Assembly (NCBI GenBank): GCA_015680685.1
Contig: MNCI01014507.1
Location: forward strand, 56,500 to 120,056
From: Gnetum montanum
Lineage: Eukaryota; Streptophyta; Gnetopsida; Gnetales; Gnetaceae
Length of the DNA: 63,557 nucleotides
Reading direction: 5' to 3'
Both the position numbers and the translations under genes were made by a program. Below the pieces are notes generated by a model. It was not told the DNA's origin and did no database searches. It saw only the letters and a program-made list of their open reading frames with translations. Within the stretch, counting starts at the first letter, position 1. The number at the start of each line of letters is the position of its first letter. Below, piece after piece: positions 23,481-34,300 of the stretch.

Positions 23481-24052
23481 GCGTTGAGCTCTGAGCTTCG
23501 AAGCCTTATTTGTTGGAGGAGCGTACATAGACTCAATCGCTTGTGGTTGTGAGAGCTTGTTTGGGCTTTTGGTTTTGAAGAAAGGTCTTCTTTTTGTGTG
23601 GTTGTCAGAACCAGCAGCGGATTCAAGGTTTACAGCTCTCGTAGCATTATGTTGCTGCGGTTGAGTGGGGAGTTCCCCTTGCATTGTTGAAGCGGGTGGT
23701 ATTGGAACTATCAGTGTAAGAGTGGTGGATGGATTCAAAGGATGGTATGCATGTGGTGTGTCTCTTGGAGGAGAAGGAGTCCTAAAATACTCCCTAACTT
23801 GGTAGTCACGTTGTGGGGTTGCGTGACCCATAGAGTCACTTGGAGAAACCGGCTGCTGCACGTAATAGCCATACAGGTTTGGTTGCCGGTAAGGGTAATG
23901 TTGTCTAGGCAGTGGCATCCCCCATGACTGTGGGTGTTGCCACTGCTGATGTTGTCCGATAGGTTGTGGCAGAGTTCCACTTGGATAATATGTTACGGTT
24001 GGTGGAACTACCTCAAGTTACCTTGGGGATAAGGTAACCTTTGCGGTGCTTA

Positions 24053-25993
24053 TCATCTGTTACGCCTTGGGTTGAGTGCATACACCCCAGACTCTTGTAG
24101 ATGTGAGATTATTGGGCAACATCCCTTAGGATGTTCATATTGGCAGATCTCACATCCATCGTCATTGTCTGTATTTGAATCCACAACCTCATCGACGATA
24201 GTCATTTTCCTGTTACCCTTGTCACGTGCATGGCCTGAATCTCTCTGCTTTTTCTTATCATGGTCACTACTTCGTTCCTCCTTAGACTCCTCTACAATTT
24301 TTAAGATAGTTTCAATTTTACTATCTAAGGAGCTCCATGTTTCATCTACCTTAGTTGACACTTCCGTTGTTAATTTCTGAAGTGGGAAGGTTTTTCTATT
24401 TAGCAAATCTTTGAGTGGTGACTCATCCTCTTCATCGCAGAATCTCACTCCCTTCTTTCAGAGGGAAGGATCGTGGTTATATTCTTCTGCACTTTCTCTT
24501 TTCTGTAGCTCCCCTTCTTCTTTAGCTACTTGCTCCAACAATCTATGAACTTCATGGGATCTAAGTTCAGATAATCTCCCTTGGGCATATGTCCCAAGAG
24601 TTCTCCTGGTTTCATCTCTTAGCCCATCTATGAGGTGGTGTAGTTGATCCCATTGTGCATAACCATGGCCTGGGCAACAATGTAGCAATGCATAATATTA
24701 GCCCATGACAGCATCCAAGGGTTTGTGATTACCCTGCTTCCATCCTTGGATATACTTACACAAGTTGGACAATCTGGAGTACGTTTGGTATTTATCGTTA
24801 AACAATTCTAGCATTGTACTCCATCTCCTAATGGTTTTCAGCTCTAAGGACCGGTACCAACTCTCTGCTTCTTTTATGAGTGTCCTAGGAAACAAGTTTA
24901 ACTTTTGCCACTCGTTTTCAATATTCTGCAAGGCACAAGCATCGTGGAATGCTTGTAAGTGGTTTTGCGGATCAATGTTGTATCCCCCCTCAAATCGTAG
25001 GATATTATTCATGTCTAGTCTCTTGATCCGGCTATCTTTTTTATGCCTTGTAGGTATTCTAACTGCCTCTGTAATGTATAACATACTCTGGGTTTCTAGT
25101 AGGGGTTCTTCATGATCATCTCTCTCATGACGTCTATGATGCCTTCGTGGTTTCCTACTTTCCCTTCTATGCCTTGACTCTCTAGAATGCCCTCATCCTT
25201 GTTCTCGACTCTCTTGTCGAGGTCTCTCATTTTGCTTACCCTTATCCTCACTGTTGTGCTCCTTGTGACTACGTCCTAATGTGGAAGGAGAGGGTGAATG
25301 ATGTGATGAAGGGGAAGAAGAAGGAGAGCCATCACCATGGCGATGTCTCTTATCTTCTCTTCAGTGATCCTTGCCCCGATCATGATGACGATCAGAATGC
25401 TCACCCTTGTCATGTGTCCGTGTTCCCTCATTGAACACTTGGTGTTCATGGGGATCAAAACCCAAGTTGTGAATCGTGGAGCATAGGTTCTGAACCACCA
25501 ACTCCTGACCATTGTTAGGAGGGGAAACATCGTTTGACGAGGAACCTATGAGAATAGGTTCACCACCCTTAATTTTGTTTATAACGAGTGAAGCATTACG
25601 GGGGCCTTTGCCCTTCAATGATGTGTGATAGCTCTCCCACCACTCATCCCATTGACATTGCGCTTCTGTGGGGTGATAGTCCCTCGCATTGTAATTGCAC
25701 GCAACATACTCAGCGTATAATTGCGACATGTCAATTCGTGCAAGGGCACGAAGGAGCATGTTGGGGGTGGCTCTATCTGGAGGTAACACTATGTTACCTT
25801 CCAAATCTCTCCAACACAGCTGTTCGTCTTGATGGAAGACAAAGGTAAAGTTGGGTACATGTTCATCATGATGAATGCACACCACACTAAATTCCTAAGG
25901 AACTGGCGGATTTTGGTTATGTGCCTGGTGCCACCGACTGTCTCTAGTGTTATCCCTAGGTGGTGAAGTGCTCTTGTTCAAAGAAGAAGACAT
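24053..25993 (-). pseudogene. Athila-like Gag of element 1
   Basis: The start at 25993 gives MSSSLNKSTSPPRD. In order, across a few stops, it has a conserved N-terminal domain (VPNFTFVFHQDEQLCWRDLE at about 25850), a basic Ser/Arg/His-rich segment (25440-25120), the gag core (25020-24700, FHDACALQNIENEWQKLNLF and ESWYRSLELKTIRRW), a helical part with many Glu (LLEQVAKEEGELQKRE, about 24530), and a nucleic-acid binding knuckle CEICQYEHPKGCCP at about 24150, spaced CX2CX3HX4C. A Pro/Gln-rich linker follows to the protease. At least three in-frame stops make it non-functional as read. Confidence 0.8.
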
Positions 25994-26118
25994 TGTATCT
26001 TATTTGGTGTGCTGATTAACCGTTATATAATTTTTTGTTTAATTAATCCTAAGGGTTCGTTTAAGCTCCCAACGATGTGGATAATTTCCTATGTTCTACT
26101 TAGCGCACAAACAACTTA

Positions 26119-26138
26119 GTCCCCGGCAACAGCTCGAA
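26119..26138 (-). other. Primer-binding site of element 1 (tRNA-Asp type)
   Basis: The minus strand reads TTCGAGCTGTTGCCGGGGAC, touching the 5' LTR. GTTGCCGGGGA matches the 3' end of plant tRNA-Asp (TGGCGCCGTTGCCGGGGA), the primer widely reported for Athila-type elements. Confidence 0.75.
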
Positions 26139-26980
26139 TGATGAGTGGCGAGGTACCCCTACACTCAACCATATGAATACGAGTGTTACATGCGCAATCC
26201 GGTCAAACTCTGCAGACTAAGTGCCTCCACGCCTTATGGAACACTTAAGGTTAATCGTTCGTTGTCTTCCCAGACTTACTTGTATTTGTCACGATTGTAT
26301 GGTTAAGTAAGTATGAGGTGTGTGATTTTTATATCTTTTCTGTTTTATCACCTATGCTAGGAGGGAAAAGGTGAAGAGACTAATTAACTAACTTTAACTA
26401 ACTAAGTCTTAATTAACCTAGCATCAATATCCATTCCCACTTGCTGTTCACACCCTGAGCCAATGCAACCTTTTGGGATTACCAAATGCTATTCGTTGCT
26501 GGGATTACCAAGCGTAACACACGTGCTCGAAGCGGTCGTACTAAATGCACTTAACTATGAGAGAAGGGTTGAGAGAGATTTAATTAACTAATAAAGCATC
26601 AAACAATGAACATTAAATAACAATAATTAAAGTCCTAATTAGCTTAGTCCATGCATTGCAAGGTCTATCCAAAAAGTTCGTCTTTATTTCCGTACACAAA
26701 CTTGTGCTCAGGTACAATATTTGCTCAAATAAAGATCCATTCACTTTGGAACTCCTACTATGGGCACATGGAAATTATTCTATCTCTAGAGAGGTAAAAC
26801 TGCTAGAGTTTCGCTAAGGGTTTAGATCTAGATGGAGAAACAAGGGAGAGCCGCCTCTTATTTATAGATTTGGCGGCACGACGCGATATCGCGTACGCGA
26901 TATCGCAGGAGAAGACGCGATATCGTGTACGATACATCCCTTACGCAATATTGCGGCCCATGCGATATAGCATCCCATCA
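26139..26980 (-). repeat. 5' LTR of element 1
   Basis: It is 842 bp with TG...CA ends and is followed by the AAAAT target duplication. In element sense it begins with about 110 bp of U3 rich in GCGATATCGC-type palindromes (26880-26975), then the TATA block at 26854-26867, and ends next to the primer-binding site. Confidence 0.85.
26854..26867 (-). promoter_or_regulatory. TATA box of element 1 5' LTR
   Basis: The minus strand reads CTATAAATAAGAGG about 115 bp into the LTR. The block is conserved at 113-126, 20645-20658 and 49077-49090. Confidence 0.6.
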
Positions 26981-26985
26981 AAAAT
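26981..26985. repeat. Target-site duplication AAAAT, right
   Basis: Matches AAAAT at 19925-19929. Confidence 0.85.
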
Positions 26986-27490
26986 GAAAATGATATGATC
27001 ATGGATAGTTTGCATCAAAAATCATATTAACATGAAATGTTGAGAATAGGAGAGGTTATGCCACATCATAATAGGGTTTGCTACTAAGGTGAGTCTACTG
27101 TTATTGGAAATTCTTGGTGCTTCACATTGTTTAGTTTTTCATTAATATCTAATATGGATATCTAATCAAGTTCTTTCTTTTTTGGGAGATTGATTCTCTA
27201 ACATGCTCCAAGAATGTTTTTTCTAAGTTGGAGAGAGTGCAGAAAGTACACTTTGGTAATGGGTTGAAGGCTATTCTTTTTTGGTGCAAAGGTTGGAGAA
27301 ACATATAAGTTTTACTATCCTCCATGCTATCTTAACCATCATTCTAAAGAACTATGTGGTCCTAATTCCTTGTGAATGTAACAAGGATGCCTATGAAGTT
27401 AGGTCCATCACTTTTGGTATTGACACCTTCCCTCTTATAGAGAAGGGAAAAGCTTAAAATAATTTGTAAGAATATATTGTATCATGGGGG
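26986..27490. other. Pre-insertion flank of element 1
   Basis: Removing element 1 would join this stretch to 19746-19924. It is AT-rich and no gene is recognised. Short readable frames near 27340-27440 do not match anything I know. Confidence 0.4.
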
Positions 27491-27650
27491 TGTTGGAACC
27501 CAAAATAATTGTAACATAGTTACACCCCAAGAGATATACTCCAATTAGAACTCTATAACTTAGCATTGTCCAACAAAATCAAATTCATGACTTGAGAATC
27601 TAGAGTTTTTACCACTAGACTAACATCTCATTGTTAGGCTAGCTAGCTAG
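27491..27650 (-). repeat. tRNA-like SINE sequence (or LTR start), copy 2
   Basis: On the minus strand, A-box-like TAGTCTAGTGG (27612-27622) and B-box-like GAATTTGATTT (27576-27586) lie 36 bp apart. The sequence ends GGGTTCCAACA at 27491, shared with copy 1 at 19576. The body shares GCTAAGTTAT and TTGATTTTGTTGGACA-like words with the other two copies. Confidence 0.5.
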
Positions 27651-27684
27651 AAGATGCATTTAGCATTAGTGGATAATATTGGCC

Positions 27685-27835
27685 TATCAACCAAGCAACT
27701 TGTTTTGGTTTATTTGTCCATCAACCAAGCAACTTGTTTGGGTTTATTTGCCCATCAACCAAGCAACTTGTTTGGGTTTATTTGCCCAAGCAACTTGTTT
27801 GGGTTAATTTGCCCAACAACTTGCTTAGAGTTACC
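27685..27835. repeat. Tandem repeat, about 35-bp unit
   Basis: Three full units and two shortened ones contain CAACCAAGCAACTTGTTTGG followed by GTTTATTTGCC. One plus-strand frame stays open through it (27654-27989) simply because of the repeat; it is not a supported gene. Confidence 0.8.
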
Positions 27836-28724
27836 CATACTTCACTTACCCCATTATAAGTTTATTGGTGTGGCTAATATACAAGCTAAATTACTTGAAA
27901 ACTGGAAATTTTTGTTATGTCTAGGAAATCACAAAGGATTTATTGGATGGTTACAATGCCTCAACATAGTGTTGAAGAAAGTTCATTGATGTAATGCCCC
28001 AAGAAAATAAGATCAACTTAAAAAAAAGCAAAAGAAAGCAATTGACAGATTACAATTAATAGTATAATTCAGGGAAAATAAAAAATATATATATTCATCA
28101 TATTCAATACTTTTTGCACTGTCTACAAATATGCTCTTCTCGGTAAATTGATACTTAATTTCTTAAACAAATAGGAATAGATACAATGACTTGTTTGATA
28201 ATGAAAATAATTTAATTTCTTAAATAGGAATAAGAGATGATGAGAGCTCATTCTTACTATAGCAATTTAATTCTTTAAATAAATAAAAATAGTTGAGATT
28301 AAATAAATAAAAATAGCTGAGAATAAAATAGCTAAGAATTAGATAGTGTTATAGATTTTAACCTCCCATAAGAGGTTCTTTAAGTACCTCTATGACATAT
28401 TCGGATTCTTGAACATTACTTCTGCTAATCTTAATTTTCTATGGAAAGTTATCAGGCCTACTATTTTATATTATATTTGGAAGCAATTTTATATTATATT
28501 TGGAAGCAAAGATGCAATGTTCTATTTTAAAAGACAGATTATTCTAATAATTGTTTGCTGACCAGGTTGGAGAAGTTGCAGATCTTTCGCCTCACCCATT
28601 TTCAACTCACATTTCAAGCATCCAAGTTCCATCTAGACAGTCATCAATTGGTTCATCTCTTGCAGCTGTGGGAAAGACATGTGTCTTCCAGTTACACTTA
28701 ACATCAGTAATCTTTGCAATGAAA
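27836..28724. other. AT-rich interval, no gene seen
   Basis: The TAAATAAATAAAAATAG and TTATATTATATTTGGAAGCA words each occur twice (28275-28310 and 28465-28510). The frame from 28551 has no recognisable motif. Confidence 0.4.
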
Positions 28725-28954
28725 CTTTCCCTTTTCATTATGTGGAGTCACCATTGGAACTCTCTATCCTTAATTGAGAGCTCTTTGCCTCATCTAATTC
28801 TATGTCATTCTATTTTGTAACAAGCCAATATGTGTGGAGCTTTCCCTTTTCATTATGTGGAGCCACCATTGGAGCTCTCTATCCTTAATTAAGAACTCTT
28901 TGCCTCATCTAATTCTATGTCATTCTATTTTGTAACAAGTCAGTATGTGTGGAC
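28725..28954. repeat. Tandem duplication, 115-bp unit
   Basis: Two nearly identical copies start CTTTCCCTTTTCATTATGTG at 28725 and 28840. Each ends with TCATTCTATTTTGTAACAAG and then TATGTGTGGA. Few differences indicate a recent event. Confidence 0.85.
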
Positions 28955-28984
28955 ATTTGGTTGTGCCCCAACTTGGGGTTTCTC

Positions 28985-30065
28985 CCTTAATACTCGTTTA
29001 TTTATAAGGCGTTTTCTGAGTTTTATTCACTTGTTTAGGCGTTTTCTGAGTTTTATTCACATGCTCTGTTTTTCAAGTTTTATTCACATGCTCTCCGTTT
29101 TCCCTTTCCCTTGCGTGCGTTTTCTGAGTTTTATTCTTCTGTCCCTTTTTCTGAGTTTTATTCACACTTGTTTATTTATAAGGCATTTTCTGAGTTTTCT
29201 GAGTTTTATTCAGATGCTCAGTTTTTCGAGTTTTATTCACTACTCTCAGTTTTCCCGTTTTATTCACCCTTTCCTATTCACCTTTTCCCTTTCCCGTTTT
29301 TCTGAGTTTCATTTTCTGAGTTTTATTCACACTTTTTATTTATAAGGCGTTTTCTGTTGTATGTGAGTTTCATTTTCTGAGTTTTATTCACACTTTTTAT
29401 TTATAAGGCGTTTTCTGTTGTCTGAGGCGTTTTTCAGGCGTTTTCTGTTGTCTGACGTTTTTCAGAAGTTTTATTCAGACTTGTTTATTTATAAGGCGTT
29501 TTCTGACTTGTTTATTTATAAGGCTCACACTTTTTATTTATAAGGCGTTTTCTGAGGCGTTTTTCAGGCGTTTTCTGTCTGACGTGTTTTTCAGGCGTTT
29601 TCTGTCTGACGTTTATAAGGCTAAACGCGTTTTCTGTTGTCTGATGGCGTTTTTCAGGCGTTTTCTGTCTGACGTTTTTTCAGGAGTTTTATTCAGACTT
29701 GTTTATTTATAAGGCGTTTTCTGACTTGTTTATTTATAAGGCGTTTTCTGAATTTTATTCACATTTATAAGGCGTTTTCTGAGTTTTATTCAGACTTGTT
29801 TAGCGTTTTAGCGTTTTCTGAGTTTTATTCAGACTTGTTTATTTATAATTCACGTTTTCTGAATTTTATTCACATGCTCAGTTTTCCGAGTTTTTTTTTC
29901 TCAGTTTTCTGAGTTTAAAATTCACATGCTCAGTTTTCCGAGTTTTTTTTTCTCAGTTTTCTGAGTTTAAAATTCACATGCTCAGTTTTCCGAGTTTTTT
30001 TTTCTCAGTTTTCTGAGTTTTATTCAGACTTGTTTATTTATAATTCAGGCGTTTTCTTAATTTTA
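28985..30065. repeat. Satellite-like array of TTTTCTGAG / GGCGTTTTCTG motifs
   Basis: More than 1 kb is built from a few short words in varying order: TTTATTTATAAGGCG, GGCGTTTTCTG, TTTTCAGGCG, GAGTTTTATTCACA and ATGCTCAGTTTTC. Between about 29868 and 30020 a unit of 52-53 bp (TTCACATGCTCAGTTTTCCG, a T run, CTCAGTTTTCTGAGTTTA) occurs three times almost unchanged. The open frames across it (28917-29345) come from the repeat and are not genes. Confidence 0.85.
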
Positions 30066-30084
30066 TTCACATGCTCAGTTTTCT

Positions 30085-30365
30085 GAGTTTTTTTTTCTCA
30101 GTTTTCCCTTTCCCTTCCCCTTACCCCTTCCCCTTTCCCTTCCCCTTACCCCTTCCCCTTTCCCCTAATTGATGCACCTAATTGATGCACCTTTAATTTC
30201 CTTCAGTTTTCCCTTTCCCTTCCCCTTACCCCTTCCCTTTCCCTTACCCCTAATTGATGCACCTTTAATTTCCTTCAGTTTCCCTTTCCCTTTTCCCTTT
30301 CCCTTCCCCTTACCCTTTTCCCTTTCCCTTCCCCTTACCCCTAATTGATGCACCTTTAATTTCAT
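30085..30365. repeat. Homopyrimidine tract with embedded 25-bp unit
   Basis: CCCTTTCCCTTCCCCTTACC-type sequence alternates with TAATTGATGCACCTTTAATT, which occurs four times counting a short form. The minus strand carries many runs of three or four G. The minus-strand Lys/Gly frame at 30365-30165 is a translation artefact. Confidence 0.85.
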
Positions 30366-31079
30366 TTCATTATGTTGGTATGTGTAATGATACCCACTAT
30401 AAAAAACAAAAAATATTGGTCAAAACGTATGTTATTACATGTAGTAGGCCATTGCATACAAGATGATACGCTTTAAAAAGAAATTAAATGATAAAATATG
30501 AACATGATTGATCTATGGACTAAAATTGATCCATCAGAAACCGTTACTCGCCCAACATCACATGTGCATTAAATTCTTAGTTAACATAAACAGTTCGCAC
30601 GAAGAAATTTTCCCGCCCTCTGTTGTCTTGTGACTCTATTTGCGAGCGAAAACAAATTTCCCAGGCTTCTGAATATTAATATTAAGAAATCAGCTAAGCT
30701 TTTCTTAATATTAAATTTTTAAAGACTTCTACGACTTCTATGCAGAGATTTCTCTGCATGTAACAAGGAAATTCTTCCCAGCAAGGAAAGAGGAAAAAGA
30801 GGCAACTAATTGAAATGTTAATAGATTGCTCAAACCGCTAGTCATAGAAAATTGTAAAATCCTTTTCAATATCATGGATACTAAAAATAAGAAATAACAG
30901 TTTTGCTTGCCCTGCTTATAATCAGTGACAAGATGCCAATCTCGAAACAAAAGAAGACTCACGCTGTCATGCAGAGTTATCTTCAACGTTTTCGTTTCCG
31001 CGATAGATCTGCTTGAAAAAGTTTCAAAAAATAAAAATGCTGAAACCATCCAGACAAACGAAAAACACAAATCCGTCGA
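30366..31079. other. Interval downstream of the vicilin gene
   Basis: No gene is supported. 30690-30730 contains the short inverted pair AATATTAAGAAATC and TTCTTAATATTAAA. The frame 31070-30738 has no recognised motif. Confidence 0.4.
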
Positions 31080-31101
31080 ATTTTAGACTCCGACACCGGA
31101 T

Positions 31102-31107
31102 TTTATT
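31102..31107 (-). terminator. Candidate polyadenylation signal of the vicilin gene
   Basis: The minus strand reads AATAAA about 220 bp after the stop codon. It is the best-placed canonical signal I see downstream of the gene. Confidence 0.4.
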
Positions 31108-31329
31108 AATCTGAAACAACAGACAGCCGTTACACACTTTGCATGCTTCGCTTCAAGCCCGAAAGCCGGACCGCGCAAAGACCTCCTCGTTTTATCCTCA
31201 CACACACGCACACACATATTCATTGCTACACAGATACCTGCATTTAACCACTACGTATATATTCACTCACACACCATTTTCTCTCAGAGAGAGAAGAAGG
31301 CCACAACGATTTCTTTGAGGCCGCCATTT

Positions 31330-34300
31330 TCATGCGAGGATGCTCCAAGTGCCACGGCGATGGCGCTGTTCCTCATTTTGGTTGCGTTCAGATTGTTGCT
31401 TTTGTTCTTCTGATGCAGAAACATCTTTATTATCCCGAGGGCGTTGAGTTTGTTGGGGAACAAAAAGCTGGTCCTGAAGCTTGGACAGGATCTTTTTGAG
31501 TTGCCTTCCTTCGCCATCCATGGCGGCCGCAAGAACCGCCTCGCTTAATCGAGAAACAACGCTGTTGCGGCCTACAAGCATTTGCAGGTCGTCGTACTCT
31601 ACGTTTAGCAGGAATGAGAGTATCTGCAGACGGCTGTTCGGATCCGCGCACACAGAAATGGGCTGACCCGCCATAGTGAAGTAGACGTCGCCTTCCTTGA
31701 TGTGTTGCTGAAAGCTTCCATATTGCTGCACTGGTTGCCTCCCGTCTTCGGTCTTGCCTCGGGCCCGTTCTTCTGGTAGCGTCCACCACGGCTCTTCTTC
31801 TTCTTCTTCTGGTAGCGTCCACCACGGCCCTTCTTCTTCTTCTTCTTCTGGTAGCGTCCACCACGGCCCTTCTTCTTCTTCTTCTTCTGGTAGCGTCCAC
31901 CACGGCCCTTCTTCTTCTTCTTCTTCTGGTAGCGTCCACCACGGCCCTTCTTCTTCTTCTTCTTCTGGTAGCGTCCACCACGGCCCTTCTTCTTCTTCTT
32001 CTTCTGGTAGCGTCCACCACGGCCCTTCTTCTTCTTCTTCTTCTGGTAGCGTCCACCACGGCCCTTCTTCTTCTTCTTCTTCTTCTTCAGTTTTCCTTCC
32101 CCTGCGTTCTTGGCGTTCCCGTTCTTCTTCTTCTTGTTGGGACCATGTTTGGGAAGCAGGATAAGAGGGATTTTCGACCGCCAACTGCAACGTTCCACTG
32201 CCTCCGAGCACGACCGACACCTTGGTGGCATGGCTGTTCCAGTGCGGCACCGTCATGGCTCCCTGCGCAGTCAATATCAGGTTAAGTTATTTCCTATGCA
32301 TTATTCGTTATTCGTTATATCATACTACAATGTTGTTAATGCTTAAAATTCAAATAAAATTCAAAATATTCTAAGGTACTTATGCTTAAAATTTAAATAA
32401 ATTTCAAATAAAATTAAAAATATTGTACCTTGGTACATGCCTAATAGAAAATTTAAATCTCATAAAAAATATATCATAAATCATTTATCATTAAAAGATA
32501 ATATTGTTAATGCTTAAAATTCAAAATATTGTTAATGCTTAAAAATTGCATAAGATTGTAATATCACTAATTTACAATCGAATTTACCATAATCCAACCC
32601 AAACATATAATGTTTACAACAATGAAAATCACAGCCACATATAAAAACGTATTTGGTTTGCATAAGATTGTAATATCACTAATTTACAAAGACATCGAAT
32701 TTACAATTGAATTTACCATAATCCAACCCAAACATATAATGTTTACAACAATCAAAATCACAGCCAAATATAAAAACGTATTTGGTTTTCTTTAACCATA
32801 ACATCACAGCCAAATATAAAAACGTATTTGGTTTTCTTTAACCATAACATCACAGCCAAATATAAAAACGTATTTGGTTTTCTTTAACCATAACATATAA
32901 TGTTTATGAGAATGAAAATCACAATCACAGCAATAAAATGAAACCCTTCTTTGCCTCAAGATCACGTTTACTAACTATGAGTAGTAGCGCTGTAGTGCCA
33001 TGACAGCGCTCAGTAAATCACCTCACCTAACTAAGGGACAGCTCAGTCACTCACATCGTATGATCGAATCCCAGTAACTCACCTCATCGAATCCCAGTAA
33101 CTACGATGATCAAAAACCTTTCACCTGTGATGAAAGACCATCCAAAACCTTTTCACCTCACCTGCGATGATCGAAGACCATCCAAAACCTTTCACCTGCT
33201 ATGATCGAAGACCTTTGGGAATGCGGAAATGAGGTTGCGTATGGCCATTGGCCATGGGCTTCGTTGCCTCATAAGCAAACAGATTTTTATAAAGGGTTGA
33301 ACAAGCATCCATCCGTCATGTTCATGACTGATGACCCATGACGATGACCCTGTTTTGTTTTTTCTTTTTCTTTTTTCAGAAGAGGGATGATTAAACGAGC
33401 AAAAACCCGCAATGAACAATAAACAACACGCGTGAATGTGAGTCATGGGGAACCTTTGACGCTCCCAAAGGCCAATCCATGCAGATGCAATTTTTTATTT
33501 GCACGCCCCGTCCCCTCTCCGTATGAGGGAAACTTTGCCCTTCAGCCTTCGGTTACCACCAAAGTAACCTTTTCGTGATTTCCGTGTATTTGTTTATTCA
33601 TTCGTACTCCCTTGTTTTCTGTGGTCTGTGTCATGCCGATGCCATGAATCTTGATTGCTTGCTTACCACTTAAGCATGAAATGAAATTTCTCGTAAGATT
33701 CAGAACAGGAGAAAATAAGTAAGATTGAAATTTCTCGTATGATTCAGAACAGGAGAAAATAAGTAAGATTTTAATGCACAATGCAGAACAAGGCAAGAAC
33801 CAAAAAGGCAAAAATAATACCAGGCAAGGCAAGGAAACCAATTCAAACAGTAGAAATTATGAAATACATACTCGTTTCTTGCTGCGCAAACGGCCCAGGC
33901 TTTCTGCATCAACGATGCCGACTGAAACTGAAATTACTGAAATTTTATGACTGCCGTAACCCTTTGAGCCGTAAAAGCTTCATGAAACTAACTCTAGAGG
34001 CCGAGGTCCTGTGAGAAACGGAAATCTAACTCTGCTTTACCTAAATTTCTGTGGCACTATTCAAGCCCTCTTTAATATATCCTTAGACCCTATAAGGATG
34101 GTCCCTATCCTGGGACGCTACGACCTACGAGTGCCTGCTGACTACCAATGCTGCGCCTTTAGCTTTCAAGGATCGAGACAAATCGGAAAGTCGGACGAGT
34201 CGCACTAAAAAGTCAGGAAAATCACTCACAAAACTATGGGTTTTACCTTCAAAACCAATGGCTTCAAGGAAATACGAGGTTCAGAAACTGTAACTTTAAA

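Larger units (their letters stand above)
19930..26980 (-). mobile_element. Athila-like Ty3/gypsy element 1, non-autonomous
   Basis: This is a complete insertion of about 7.05 kb read on the minus strand, bounded by TG...CA LTRs and AAAAT duplications. In order it contains 5' LTR 26139-26980, tRNA-Asp-type primer site, decayed gag, protease, a long non-coding 3' region, a polypurine tract, and 3' LTR 19930-20737. RT, RNase H and integrase are absent: sequence homologous to the post-protease region of element 2 (about 44914) joins sequence homologous to the region after integrase (about 41999). It could only have moved with enzymes from a related element. Confidence 0.85.

Noticed and set aside
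28917-29345. 142-codon plus-strand frame rich in Phe, Ser and Leu (membrane-like)
   Set aside because: It lies in the TTTTCTGAG array, and its composition follows from the repeat. It has no start context or homologous domain.
30165-30365. Minus-strand (Gly-Lys)n protein
   Set aside because: Translation of a homopyrimidine/homopurine tract.
31605-32231. Long minus-strand frames rich in Lys or Arg (Lys/Arg-rich repeats) and the plus-strand Ser-rich frame 31754-32164
   Set aside because: They are the other reading frames of the 39-bp vicilin minisatellite; only the Glu/PWWTLP frame joins the cupin exons with correct splice phases.
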